The notes under the pieces were generated by a model. It was not told the DNA's origin, did no database searches, and worked only from the letters and a program-made list of their open reading frames with translations. The position numbers and the translations under genes are program-made. A stretch of DNA of 55,874 nt from CAYXZR01 sp964470025 (lineage in GTDB: Bacteria; Patescibacteriota; Patescibacteriia; Buchananbacterales; UBA6539): positions 1-55,874 of the forward strand of contig CAYXZR010000003.1 of NCBI GenBank assembly GCA_964470025.1, written 5' to 3'. Of this stretch, positions 11,701-19,500 are shown piece by piece (the first letter of the stretch is position 1; each line of letters begins with the position of its first letter).

Positions 11701-13230
11701 AAATATAACGTTTTTATCAGTCAACGCTAATGGCGCACGTTTAAGCTTATCTGCGTTTTCCTGTGCTTGCTGCATTGGTCGGTTATCTTGACCATAAATA
11801 ACGCCAGTGTGTTTGTCAGGTAGACCACGTTGCTCGTAATACTCCGCATCATCAATAATCTGGCCTTTGCCTAACAAACCATCTGGCGAACTTGAACGCA
11901 TTGGTTCTTGTTGAATCAATTCACCTTCGTACTGATAAGGCGCTACATCATAGCCTGTTGCTGTTTCGCCAGGTATAGTCTGTAAATTTGTTTGCTTAGG
12001 AATAACAGCAGGCACATTGCTAGGGCGAATATTATTATTGATTAAATCATCACCCATTGCGCCAAATTGATTTTGACTTTCAACGCCATTTTGACGCGCA
12101 TACGCTGGCACATCATAGTTAGGTGCTGTGGTTTGGTTTACACGTTGAATTTGTTCTTCCGATAAAGTAACAGCATTGCTAGAAGGGGCGCGATTAACAC
12201 TTTCATCATCAAGTGTTTGATCTTCATTGCCAACATTAGGGTTGGTTAAATCTATTTGGTCGCCTTCACTGGCTTTTGGTTTATGTAATTCGCCTGTTAA
12301 AGTTCCGTAAGTTCCCTTAATCGCACCACCAGTTAAGCCGCCTATCACACCCTCAGTCAGCATTGTGTTACCAAGGCCATCACTTGGGTTAATACTTGGA
12401 TCTGCGTTATCACGTAAAATAGCATTGCTTCTATAATGCTCAGTACCGCCTTGCAATGACTCCGTTGAACCTTCAACAGCAAAACCTTTTGCAGCATTTG
12501 GCAATACAGAGCGTGCGCCTCTAGTCGTTTTGCCAAGCACGCCAAGCACAGAACTGTCACCAATTGCAGATAGGCCAATATTAGCCGCCCACATTGCTGG
12601 ATCTATCTCAGCTTCATAGCTTGCCTTATCCGCCAATTGCTTACGAGCTAAATCTAACTTAATCGCATCACTTGCGTTTGCAAATTCAGGACTGTTATCA
12701 ATCGATAGAAACAGCTCTTTGTATACTGGTGAATTAGCCAGCGTTTCAAAATCCGTATTTAAAACTTGTTCTTTAACACCGTGCGCTGTTTGTCCTTGAG
12801 CAGAAGCACCACCAGACAAACCCAAGCCGCCCATTTGTGTAGCAGTTGTCCCAGCTTTCAATCGGCCAATAGTTGATATAGCTTTACCAGCCCCAAGACC
12901 AAGCGGCAAAGTAGTTGCCATTTGCCCAACACCAGACGACAAGTGAAGCCCCACACCTCGCGCCCCCATATCAGCTAAACTATCGGCTTGCATAGCCCTT
13001 TGGCTTTCGTCTGTCATTTCTAAAACCTGCTCTCTTGCAGGTTCAAAGAAATTTTTCTCGGCAAAATCTTCGTTAATAAAGTTAGCAACACCGCCAGCCG
13101 CATTCAAAGCGCCCATTTGGAAGGCATCTACTAGATCGCCCCCGTATGAGGTGTTTTGGTTGGCTTTTAGTTCGTTTTCTTTATCAATGCTGGCATACAT
13201 TGCCTGTCTTTGTTCTTGGGTAAGTGGCAT
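2779..13230 (-). CDS. giant polyvalent virion protein: ParB-like, SF2 helicase, adenine methyltransferase, LPD38
   Basis: This 3483-residue protein is the last gene of the late operon, behind the ejection-protein genes. Visible parts, in order: a glycine-rich hydrophobic N-terminus (to about 300) typical of proteins injected with DNA; low-complexity linkers; a ParB/Srx-like block near 680-830 (ITGRHRFDLAKRSG); an SF2 helicase at about 1360-1850 with Walker A GTGTGKT near 1380, DESQ near 1470 and a motif VI-like QIEGRPVRVG; an N6-adenine methyltransferase at about 1990-2130 with NPPY near 2074; a region with EEILVHKG near 2483; and a C-terminal domain of the LPD38 polyvalent type (from about 2600) around RLLTTGVTLSPDFILRNF. 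Phage P1 DarB is a known virion-carried helicase-methylase fusion that shields incoming DNA from restriction. I infer the same kind of co-injected protection here. The frame is open throughout, with no sign of decay. Confidence 0.88.
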   Translation of the reverse strand: MPLTQEQRQAMYASIDKENELKANQNTSYGGDLVDAFQMGALNAAGGVANFINEDFAEKNFFEPAREQVLEMTDESQRAMQADSLADMGARGVGLHLSSGVGQMATTLPLGLGAGKAISTIGRLKAGTTATQMGGLGLSGGASAQGQTAHGVKEQVLNTDFETLANSPVYKELFLSIDNSPEFANASDAIKLDLARKQLADKASYEAEIDPAMWAANIGLSAIGDSSVLGVLGKTTRGARSVLPNAAKGFAVEGSTESLQGGTEHYRSNAILRDNADPSINPSDGLGNTMLTEGVIGGLTGGAIKGTYGTLTGELHKPKASEGDQIDLTNPNVGNEDQTLDDESVNRAPSSNAVTLSEEQIQRVNQTTAPNYDVPAYARQNGVESQNQFGAMGDDLINNNIRPSNVPAVIPKQTNLQTIPGETATGYDVAPYQYEGELIQQEPMRSSSPDGLLGKGQIIDDAEYYEQRGLPDKHTGVIYGQDNRPMQQAQENADKLKRAPLALTDKNVIFTADERKWRGMSSGHPFRSERALKLSAPYKAAVKSGAQIDIQKTKGGYVWSAIENTRLQDDSVSESIGAGQDNYGVGNDGALFVDGERERTARSNDIPEGNEVSSREGILGGNRSPSDDSAIEDSKIAVNDTVSNVDVIQTPVNELSLSSDIPQFKSGSDSDGVVEPLTGKFDPVGMSPIQVWVRKDGRKEIITGRHRFDLAKRSGISNIPAQYHFESKGFTADDGKRLDAILNIREDKGQVEDYVELFKQDGITESEAKQYGLLDRATGRTAYKIANSAVNETIEAQRSGRISSQAAEAIADAAPNNEKLQVLGIKAIADDQRSIAFAKNLIHAVSAISKTNSQKADNGDLFGFDDSAMREAEDMAKVAAKKQRELRTRLNSIRGAAKNPKLAKEEGVDVKDPQSLIKRTQALSDEAKAWDSWHTNPNLVSQIKSEINEIEQPNPQELRAVTDGSITEGDAQTNSFFENENQSGLFGNDEIEQSTETVDKPVDKPLKANNIKGSAAAPDPKPSKLDTAEQKLNDELSDLFGELKAAFKEQKGTFNSGIDPKIAFIVSKIGAVLAAKGVVKFAQWANKLVKLAMQNGIPKDDIKPYLKSSYGAIANDPDRYGVSDDVADSMDSPREVRAADVDAILEENAKPEQEPQSDSRTVDETKRSDVIGGNEATDRKITSLSYERSKKRTEKNVEGFISGNGQGGYIKEPLTYKKTPYSTHERLLENKLTKDEFEAAIVEIKEDKDVILDKIKLELKGGGALAIAYRDFVNDSSWGRKTNSQKAAIAYSKMVSDIERITQQSDTTPVKQPSNTSQAKPIPKPNLATKFKAGDLSSVKQSLPMLTDKQADDMVKIENRFNGLNGVKKGRGFLLTNGTGTGKTFNGLAAIARAKQQGKKNILILSLSDGISNQWIKTGKDHFDLDIYKIGDESPTNRGDRGKEITIASYVTFGDSKPLVTERDWDLIIADESQTLMQGAQAIPSKALKSLRSVIGHSEFNHKAYLFFADEQAKINDLYQSLNKTYLSAGLSVEDASAKAQSETQTEQDKLNTKIREKAEQFKKEAKAKPNDNTNVLMLSASPFAYVKNLDYAEGLLFNYSDYGPEFEGGYENAGHGHNAFYIENFGYRWRNHRLTTPSGKVNSGLMERNFYENMKKQGVLSGRFIEIDNDFGRNFYIVESAAGKKLDDAISIINDSKNDKDESLYPNLSTALRNLFDFTEQVKFTEAIKAPETVKVAKKMIEQGKKVIIFHSYNVGGSSNPLSRLYSNSNPEVQNELSILERANRGILDINFGGLERPLDVFQDAFGDSVVFYNGKVPAKQRIANKDAFNEKGGKVKVIVVQQDAGSAGLSLHDVHGDEPRVLINMGLPFKPVQSIQIEGRPVRVGVKSDTAIVYMTTGTRFEEYAFASKIATRADTADNLALGDEARGIKDSFVDGYSELIDNPDAIQFDGAKAMAERQKLSPFDKAKAYYYGVLKNNKRRDQREGVDYFATPEPLGLKMVEWLQAAPGDRLLEPSGGHGAIARFFPSDTINKAIEDSPNLINKLQLVFNGNAKKGDFLKMPLINKFEGIVMNPPYGVGGKTAMEHLSKAVKHLAFGGRIVALIPHGGNASKNFDKFLDEHEKQIQLTKSITMPRSTFENAGTSVSSKVVVLDKLEKGHDVIQHEETNLRDDYSIDEFFNRIENMDLPDRDRPEKPEVDFKRYSVVRNKKFSTEVSIKKSFHDFASENREGIMDIAREYDGFNEERSDGYTFSFKNEDSAEDFANEIAAMINDSGIKYRDLMPDVASVPNGTFKASRENPDLVGYTMDSKHTKTDDDLFVVNFEGDMGDEYSDINSIAKDNGGYYIKAALRRFYTPKDGGEKQGTPTYTFKSKDDRDAFISALSMRSADAESLAFNKAKDAPPKGISHRAAKLALHKFMKEYQGAGNTKVVIADKDQADVLGAEYSIDKIGYVKGAYGRDTDTLYIFPQNHRSMDDLRATLQEEILVHKGILGLPPIHQQALLLAIMDTRKSPKKSIKEAWARIDRLYGHESEVDKAEEFLAKISHDKMNLLDRYYQKLLSAVHKIMVKLGLTRAEMSRADMRLMVYKMSESLKTKRENNNSKPNGKSLKFNLAESAEPARSGMDKLGLGETDISSILDKLKPSSIKSHLTKDNFTKFKERATEGVFDSLYGIKKAEDSLNISPEKSGYISARLSTGVSDVLHGVMFFGAPQWKDGVVARKDNTKGLLEVLGKLDETQLNNWLAWMGGNRADKLMQEGRENNLNQDEIDALKALNKGNEALFDEIKAEYNKINSATLDLAQEAGLVDSDARSNFDEEWYVPFFREQEEGELDVDSVLSGPMSKKGIANQTGNLRKLKGGKQATKDILSNIMQRQATLIEASMKNKAMVEVAENLSGSSFMQEASLNMFEKQAERKARQYGKSEYVEIRVNGKDKWYKVQDASLMRALTQLTMKRDDNPLMKISRAAKRLLTTGVTLSPDFILRNFIRDSVHGWMINKDGFKFGKDSYIGAKQTWANDEATLDLMFAGASFQGGYVHANDPEKAAQQIRRALRKKGLSKSEIDKYIGSIAKSTGELFEKYRSVADAMENANRASTYSRAKEAGKSAKVAAFEAKDFMDFSLQGNFKMMQFFIDVLPFFNARMQGLYKLYRSSKAQGNDQLLKVFSKELLIKGSKVAAFSLGLALLNSDDERYEDLQDWDKDANWHFFLGDTHIRVPKPFELGVVFGTVPERMFNFASGNQTADDLRKSLMHGITETLAMNPIPQVIKPGLESYMNHSFFFDGPIEGMGDQFKRPEDRYSIYTSETAKALGEAFGFSPKKIEHLTQGYLGTLGMYLLGAADLLSNSAAAVTGNGEFKVNELDDLALIRKFVKHDEVSSGYYSKQFYDMMGDISGAYNAYKDAIAEQDQDTVKELLEDSKAPLQFRKIANRAMYKINQLNRQRNIIGKHSNYSQDKKDQLLDDIERKKNAIFKRIILEYRALNE

Positions 13231-13241
13231 TTTATAAGCTC

Positions 13242-14600
13242 TTAAAGTCTGTTGTTGGCTAAAAATGGATTATTGGCATTTGGATCAGGTAAATTTAATC
13301 CTCGCAAATTTTGGGCAATTTGCGTGGTTTGTTGTGGTGTAAATCCAGATGCGGACTGGCTTTGTTGCGTTTTGCTTAATTGAGCAATAATGTCTTGTAA
13401 GCTGTCGTTTCTTCCATTGGCGCGGGATGCGTTAAGCTCGCTTATAGCCTCCAACGCTAACTGCTCATCACCGTTCGCAAGCGCTAAAGCATCTTGTTTT
13501 AGCTTTTGGCTATTTGCTTGATCACCGCTGGGCAAACCCGCCTGTTGAACCAATTGATCATATTGTGCTTGCAAGCCTTGAACTTGCTGTAACACTCGCG
13601 TTTTTTGTTCTTCTGTAACACCAAACTCAGAATTTAAAGACTCGTACAAGTCACCAATATTCTTCTGAATGTCATTAGCAGCAGCTAGTGCATCTTTAGG
13701 GTTTAAGGCGCTTGGTTTTCTGTTAGCTAGTTGTTGTTGAGAAATAACGCCCTGCAAGTGTTTAGCTAAAGTAGCTGTTTTCGCTTTGGCTTGAATATCA
13801 TCAAACGCTTTATCCCAAGGTATAACCATTACACCTGTGCCAGGCTTTGAGTTTCGACCATTGTTCACAAATGATTCGTATGAACTGCCATCATCACGAT
13901 ATGTAACCATTTTAATTTTTACACCATCATCGGTCGGAATTAAACCAGTAATAACGTTTTTGGCAATGGTGCCACCGCCTCTTGCTGGTTGGCCTACAGA
14001 TTTATTTGCCAATCCCTGATAAGTCGCTTGAATATGCTCTAACTTTGGCATAGAGCCATTGGCAAAGCCGTTGCCTATCTCAATTGCCGAATCGGGATAA
14101 TTCAAATGGTTGTACTTGGGTAAGCTTCCATACTTACTTAAAAAACCTTGGAAATTTTCAGCAACGTTTAACGGTATATTGCTATGTAACTGCCCTGTTT
14201 GTGGATCGATTGAGCTTGTTACAATGCCCTGCCACATAGCATCAGCATCTTTTTCCATCATAGCTTTACTGGTTATTTCGTTGTTTAGCCCGATACCCTT
14301 CATTTTTGCATCATGCTCGGCATCTTGCTGGTCAAATGTTGTTTGCTGGCGATCAACCTGACCTTGGAGTAATTGGGTATTTAAGCCGTAGTTAGTCATT
14401 TGCACACCGTGGCGCTCTGCGTTCTGTGCATCTAAAGCACTCTGGCGATTGCGATTGTAATCACGTTCTTCCAAATAACGTTGATCTAAAGCGCTTTGCC
14501 TAGCCTGTTGATCATCGTATTGCTGCTTTTGAAAGTCGCGTTGCTGCATATCACGAACCAAGCCGTAACCAGTTTGTAAACCTTGAATAACACCTGCCAT
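13242..14600 (-). CDS. internal virion / DNA ejection protein (452 aa)
   Basis: The start is set at 14600, where ATG shares one base with the TAA of the preceding gene; the longer frame to 14654 lies inside that gene. The product is extremely rich in glutamine, asparagine and alanine, with a heptad-like helical region at residues 20-120 (QQRDFQKQQYDDQQARQ) and another Q-rich helix near 300-370. Such compositions are typical of podovirus proteins packed inside the capsid and ejected ahead of the genome. It lies between a glycine-zipper protein and the giant polyvalent protein. No enzymatic motif was seen; specific function is inferred from composition and position. Confidence 0.7.
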   Translation of the reverse strand: MAGVIQGLQTGYGLVRDMQQRDFQKQQYDDQQARQSALDQRYLEERDYNRNRQSALDAQNAERHGVQMTNYGLNTQLLQGQVDRQQTTFDQQDAEHDAKMKGIGLNNEITSKAMMEKDADAMWQGIVTSSIDPQTGQLHSNIPLNVAENFQGFLSKYGSLPKYNHLNYPDSAIEIGNGFANGSMPKLEHIQATYQGLANKSVGQPARGGGTIAKNVITGLIPTDDGVKIKMVTYRDDGSSYESFVNNGRNSKPGTGVMVIPWDKAFDDIQAKAKTATLAKHLQGVISQQQLANRKPSALNPKDALAAANDIQKNIGDLYESLNSEFGVTEEQKTRVLQQVQGLQAQYDQLVQQAGLPSGDQANSQKLKQDALALANGDEQLALEAISELNASRANGRNDSLQDIIAQLSKTQQSQSASGFTPQQTTQIAQNLRGLNLPDPNANNPFLANNRL

Positions 14601-14839
14601 TAGAATAGCTCCGTTAATGCGTAACCTGCGACAGCACCAATGGCCGCGCCCCAAGGACCACCCACCTGTGCACCAATCATGGCGCCGCTTGTTGTGCCAC
14701 TCACTTTCTCTGTTTTCTCAGCTCGCTTTAGCTGTTCATTCTGCATATTGCGCTGCGTTTCTTGTTGGGCGCTTTGCCCCATCATTTGCATGGCTTGCTG
14801 CCGTGTTTGTGTACCACGACCTAAAATACCGTATCCCAT
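14600..14839 (-). CDS. glycine-zipper ejection protein (79 aa)
   Basis: The N-terminal half is a Q/M/N-rich helix (RQQAMQMMGQSAQQETQRN). The C-terminal half is a glycine zipper (GTTSGAMIGAQVGGPWGAA), a pattern that inserts in or packs across membranes. Small proteins of this kind occur in podovirus ejection clusters and may help form the trans-envelope channel. It starts one base after the stop of the upstream gene and its stop overlaps the next start (TAATG), so translation is tightly coupled. Assignment rests on composition and neighbours. Confidence 0.65.
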   Translation of the reverse strand: MGYGILGRGTQTRQQAMQMMGQSAQQETQRNMQNEQLKRAEKTEKVSGTTSGAMIGAQVGGPWGAAIGAVAGYALTELF

Positions 14840-14840
14840 G

Positions 14841-15437
14841 TTAGCCCCCGTTTTTTAATTGTTCAGACAGCACAGAGCGGCCGCTAGAACCTGTTAAAAT
14901 TGAGTCCTGCAAGTCACTTGTTGCCACGCGCATATTGTTTTTAGCTTGAGCAATGCCCAAACCTGCACTTAACTGACTTTGTCTATTTTGTGATGCTTGT
15001 TGAAGTGCGCTAGGTGCAATACCAAAGCGTGAATTTCTAACGGCTTCTGATTGCATTCGCGACTTTTGAGCTGAATTAGCATTAGCACTAATTCGAGATA
15101 ACTGCTTATTTAGCATTTCGGGATTATCAATTAAACCTACTAGCTGCTCGTCATATGGCTTAAATCGCCCCAAATAATCTGAATATTCGGAGCGAATCAA
15201 TCCAGCCATTACTTTTGAAGCGTATTTCTTATCGTTTGGATCTACGTTTGGGGGCGCTTGATAGTGCAAATCACCATATTCAAACGATACATCATGGTTG
15301 GGAACTAAGGTATTACCTGGTACATTGCCAGAGTTGGTTGGCGCGCTAGGTATGCCATAGTCAGAGTCGGGCCCCGTATAGTTAGGAATATTTAAATCTA
15401 CGCTGTAATAGGCTTCGGGATTCCAGTTAGAACTCAT
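14841..15437 (-). CDS. ejection-cluster structural protein (198 aa)
   Basis: I chose the ATG at 15437 (MSSNWNPEAYY), which has GGGGG about six bases upstream, rather than the frame start at 15455. The N-terminal third is rich in P, N, Y and D with little predicted helix; the rest is a Q/S/A-rich helix (AISANANSAQKSRMQSEAV-type composition). It is similar in style to its neighbours at 15440-16081 and 13242-14600 and lies in the ejection block behind the internal late promoter. A virion-internal role is inferred. Confidence 0.62.
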   Translation of the reverse strand: MSSNWNPEAYYSVDLNIPNYTGPDSDYGIPSAPTNSGNVPGNTLVPNHDVSFEYGDLHYQAPPNVDPNDKKYASKVMAGLIRSEYSDYLGRFKPYDEQLVGLIDNPEMLNKQLSRISANANSAQKSRMQSEAVRNSRFGIAPSALQQASQNRQSQLSAGLGIAQAKNNMRVATSDLQDSILTGSSGRSVLSEQLKNGG

Positions 15438-15439
15438 AG

Positions 15440-16081
15440 TTAACCCCCATTCCACGTATTCATAATGTCATCACTATAATCACTTGCATTGCTGCCGATA
15501 ACACCGCTCTGCGTAGTCGTTTTATTAGGGTTTGTATAGTGCGCTAATCCAGCACCTACAGCACTTCCAGCAACCTCACCCATAAGTTGACTATTTTGCG
15601 CTTTGTTTAACGCTGAATTTCTAGCGTAAGCTGCCGAATTAGATGCAATGTCACTCATGCCTGCAATGGCATCAGCTTCTTTACCAGCACCAATTGCCGA
15701 TATAGCTTTAAGCCCACCCACAAAACGCTCATTTTGCGTGGACAGTGTTCTTGACGTTGTATCAACCTTCGCATTTTCCATTGCGTTGTGTAGCGCACTT
15801 TGACGCGCTTGAAACTTGCCGCTGTTGGGATTTATACCGCCACGAAAAGTGTTGGCGTTATCCGCATTAATAGCAGACTGAAACGCCATGTTGGTTGATG
15901 TTGCGCCTTGATTTGACGCTTGCTGAAACTGCTTATCGCTTCCCATGCGATTAACTTTTTGCATAAAATTATTTTCAGCTGGCTTAAAAACTTGCTGATA
16001 ATCGTTCCATTTTTTAAGTGCTACTTCGGCATACGCCTTCTGTTCTGGCGTTTCTTTTACTTCTGAGTCACCACCACCCAT
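15440..16081 (-). CDS. ejection-cluster structural protein (213 aa)
   Basis: A 213-residue protein rich in A, N, S, Q and G. It begins with a charged helix (ETPEQKAYAEVALKKW) and ends with a glycine/alanine-rich segment (MGEVAGSAVGAGLAHY) that could touch a membrane. There is no recognised enzymatic motif. It starts two bases before the stop of the gene at 16084-16452 and is followed within three bases by the next gene, so it belongs to the same translationally packed block. By context it is a capsid-internal, ejected protein. Confidence 0.62.
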   Translation of the reverse strand: MGGGDSEVKETPEQKAYAEVALKKWNDYQQVFKPAENNFMQKVNRMGSDKQFQQASNQGATSTNMAFQSAINADNANTFRGGINPNSGKFQARQSALHNAMENAKVDTTSRTLSTQNERFVGGLKAISAIGAGKEADAIAGMSDIASNSAAYARNSALNKAQNSQLMGEVAGSAVGAGLAHYTNPNKTTTQSGVIGSNASDYSDDIMNTWNGG

Positions 16082-16083
16082 AA

Positions 16084-16452
16084 TTAGACCTCTTTGTTAA
16101 TGGTAAAGGTGTCTTTGTGTCGGCTAATTACATCAAACCCAAGTTGACGCGATAGCTTCACAACACCTTTACGCTTTGTTTTAAATTGAATGAATTTGGC
16201 ATCAGCAGACCTAGCTAAACTAACCAGATAATCAATGCCCTCTTTGAATGGAATTTTTGTCGATGTTGCAAACTCAACAAACAAACCTAACTCACCGTCA
16301 TAGTTAAACTTCGGATGGTAAATGCAGTAGTAAAATTCGCCCTGAATAACATTGGCTTTGTTTTGCTTGGGTAGGTTTAGAGCTCTTTTTATTTCGATTC
16401 GGTTACCAAAATAAGCTTTAAGTAAGGTTTTTCTTAGTAAATGCTTTTGCAT
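16084..16452 (-). CDS. GNAT-like fold protein (122 aa), first gene of the ejection block
   Basis: ATG at 16452 (MQKHLLRKTLLKAYF) is preferred; a TTG at 16467 in the same frame would start inside the terminator stem. The C-terminal half (LVSLARSADAKFIQFKTKRKG, then VVKLSRQLGFDVISR) resembles the end of small GNAT-type acyltransferases found in phage ejection clusters, but the acetyl-CoA loop is not obvious, so the fold may be kept without activity. It is the first gene after the internal promoter and terminator at 16466-16547. A true acetyltransferase is possible; an inactive structural relative is as likely. Confidence 0.5.
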   Translation of the reverse strand: MQKHLLRKTLLKAYFGNRIEIKRALNLPKQNKANVIQGEFYYCIYHPKFNYDGELGLFVEFATSTKIPFKEGIDYLVSLARSADAKFIQFKTKRKGVVKLSRQLGFDVISRHKDTFTINKEV

Positions 16453-16465
16453 ATCCCATGAACGC

Positions 16466-16497
16466 AAAAAGCCCCTGCATTGCTGCGAGGGGCTTTT
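16466..16497 (-). terminator. intrinsic terminator just after the internal late promoter
   Basis: On the minus strand an AAAAGCCCCT arm pairs with AGGGGCTTTT across a loop of about 11 bases, followed by more T residues. It lies roughly 10-40 bases downstream of the expected start of the promoter at 16514-16547, so it would stop transcripts almost at once unless they are antiterminated. It would also block read-through from the 5.3-kb fibre gene upstream. Confidence 0.82.
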
Positions 16498-16513
16498 ATC
16501 TCAAGTTAGAAAA

Positions 16514-16547
16514 ATAGTACCCTAATTTCGGGGGTAAAGCTAGACAA
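16514..16547 (-). promoter_or_regulatory. internal late promoter with candidate Q-binding element
   Basis: On the minus strand TTACCCCCGAAATTAGGG precedes a TACTAT -10 box. The same TTACCCCCGAAA sits in the spacer of the main late promoter at 38664-38691, at almost the same distance from its -10 box. The -35 region is weak (TAGCTT at 17 bases, or TTGTCT at 22). Lambdoid Q proteins bind between -35 and -10, so this motif is a good candidate for the Q site. The promoter would drive the ejection genes from 16452 to 2779. Confidence 0.6.
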
Positions 16548-16574
16548 CAAACACATTGCTAAAACAATCACAAC

Positions 16575-19500
16575 CTAATCACCTACTGAATTGATAAATG
16601 ATGTTGTGCCAAATTTTTCAGAGTACATTTTCAAGTGATCTAATTTAACCGTTCTGTAGTTGGTAACGTCACGATAGTCAGGCTCCATAATTGTTCCTGT
16701 ATTTGCTTCGTACGTCCTAGTCAAATTACCTGATAGCACAAACCTAATAACGCCTGTTTGGTTTGCGTGAATAAGAAAGTGAGCATGTTCGTATTGATTA
16801 CTGTCATAGCCAGAAATACCTGAGAGGTTGGTTGTACCACCTGAAACCTCAACAGTCGAATTGTATATAGGATCAGGGTAAATTGTACCAAATGAAGTAC
16901 CCTCACCAGTAACGTCCGTGTGAAAGCCTTTAGTGACAACAAAAATCCTGTCAAACGGTTTGGGAGTCAGGGTTATTTTTCCTATCAACCTGCTTTCTGG
17001 AATAAACTCACAACTGCCAGTGAAATAGGGAGCTACAGAGTAGTATTCTCGAATGTCCCCCTCAATGTTATCCGCGTAAACCTTGGCTGCAATAATCTGA
17101 TCGACCAATAGATTTTTAATGTAGGTTAAATCAATTGTGGATTGAGCTATGCCAGCTATATCAGGCTTTCCGCTTACGTCTGTGTTGTAATTGACAGAGC
17201 TTTTCGTGGCCAGCCCACCCAAACCAGATACCGCAGACGAAGGAATGCCAGAGCCAGAACTTAGAATAACATCGCCACTTGCATTGCGAATAGTGATTGC
17301 CTTGGCATCGACCTGTCCTTGATTATCAACCGTAAACTTATCGTTAATATTGATTGAACCGCCAGTGATAGCAACATTCGTAGAAGTGGCCGACTTAAAA
17401 TCATCAGCCTGAATGGTTCTTGCAATAACATCGGCAACCGCTAAGTCATCAATGTACACATCACGCATATACACACCATCTTCATAGCCATTAACATTTT
17501 GGCGAATGGTGAATAATGGTGTAACTGTGTTGCCGGGTCCTATAAACGAAAACAAGTTAGCGTTAATTAAAAAGCTCGTAGTTGTGCCATCGTTATAAAA
17601 TCCAACACCACCCTGCAGGTCGTTAACATCAGTTTTAATAGACCATTGTGCTGTGTAAGCATCTTTGGCTTCTTGTGCTGAGTCACTAGCTGCAACACCT
17701 TTGTTATAGGCTACACTAAATAATTGCTCTAACGTTGCGCTTTCTTCTGTTTCGGGGTTTGTTGCCGTGTACTGGCTTATCGCTTTGGCAATTGAGCCTT
17801 CGGTATCTTTATCACCTGACAAAGTTTGCGTGAGCGTGGAAACTCTTGAGCTGGCATCTGTAGACGCTGCGCTAATTGCTTCTTGTTTCTTTGTTTCTGC
17901 ATAACTCTCTGTTGCATAACTGCCAAGCGTTTCGGTTAATCCAGTAGAAGTAACAACAAGCAAATCACCGTTTTCGTCTGTTAGTCCATAAGTGGCGTTT
18001 AATTCATTCTCAATAATCGCACTTACACCTTCAGGCGTTGCATACACTTCTGATAATGCACTAATAGAGCCAGCCAATTCGGCTTTAGCGGTTGCTAGTG
18101 CCGCAGACAAAGTTTTATTTTCAGTTACCCGGGCTTCTTCTTCCTTGGTTATTGCCTTAAAAGCCTGAACAACACCTGCATATGCAACCTGTAATTTTGT
18201 TTCAGCATCCGTTAATTTGGCCTCAAGCTCTAAATTCTTTTGGGCTTGCGCTTCATTTGCCTGTGAAAGCGTTTGTTGTGATTCGAGTATATTTGCTTCA
18301 CTGATTAGCTTGCGTTTTATTTCTTGCTCAAGCGCTAAAGCACCCTGAATGGAGCTTGCCGCACTTGCATCAAATTTAGTATTGATATTGCTAAACGTCT
18401 GAGCGAGTGCCTTTTCAGGTGTTAAGTTTAAGTTGTTTATATCTTCTATTTGGCCGTAAATGGCACTCTCACCATCAGCATTAAACACTTCGGCTTTCAA
18501 TGAATTCATATCATTTAGAAGTTGCGTACCAGCCAAACCATCCTGATCAAGTGTTACCACTTTTAAAATTTCAGCATCTAGCTTGGTGCCAGATTCAGGC
18601 AGGTAAACATCACCCTCAAGTGCGCTTATTCTCGAAAGCATCTGCGTTACACTTGCACCATCTTGCTCAAGCTGCAATAAATCACTTACAAGTGCCGATA
18701 AGTCTGCACCCGTATCAGGGTCGGTTAATACAGCTTTTAGCTGGTTTATGTCAGATAGCAACTGAGTTCCAGCTAGTGCGTCTTGATCCAGTGTTTTAAT
18801 GGCGGTAATAACCGCGCTTAATTTTGTTTGACCGTCACTGTCTTTTACATCCGCTTGAAGTTGCTCAAGTGTTTGCAAAAACTGCGTGCCATTTAGCGCA
18901 TCAACATCAAGTGTTTTAAGTGAATTAATACTGCTAGATAATGCGCTTTGCTCGGTTCCCGCTAATTTAGCTTTCAATGAACTCATATCATTAAGCAAAA
19001 CGGTTCCCGCGAGCGCATCCGTATCTAGGCTTTTAAGTGCGTTAATGTTAGCAAATATCGTGCTGTTACCCTCAGCGTCAAACACCTCATTTTTAAGTGT
19101 TGTTAAGTCACTTAAAAGTTGCGTACCCGCCAAGAAATCACTATCTAAAGAGAGTGTTTTGGCAATGTTGCTATTGGCGGTTGCTGCATTAGTTACACCT
19201 AAATTCGCTGTTGTTGATAGGTTTTTAAGGTCGGTCATTAAGCTTGAATCTTCACTAAGATTCAAATCTATAATGTTTTGGTATTTTGTTTCGTTAGCCC
19301 CAACTCTACCTTCAATGCTGTTTATTTTAGTTGCTAAAACAGTGTCAGGAGATAAGGAAAAATCCTCTAGTGATTTAATTGCACCCTGCGTTACCTTGAT
19401 ATCACCTAAAATACCGCTTTCTTCACCTTCAACATTAGAGCCTATTTTGCCAGATAGCTCATTATATCGACCTAGCTCAATTTCATTGTCGGTTGTTCTG

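Noticed and set aside
3262..12578. Many long frames antisense or out of frame within the 3483-residue gene
   Set aside because: They follow the codon structure of the real gene, lack ribosome sites and show low-complexity serine/leucine-rich products.
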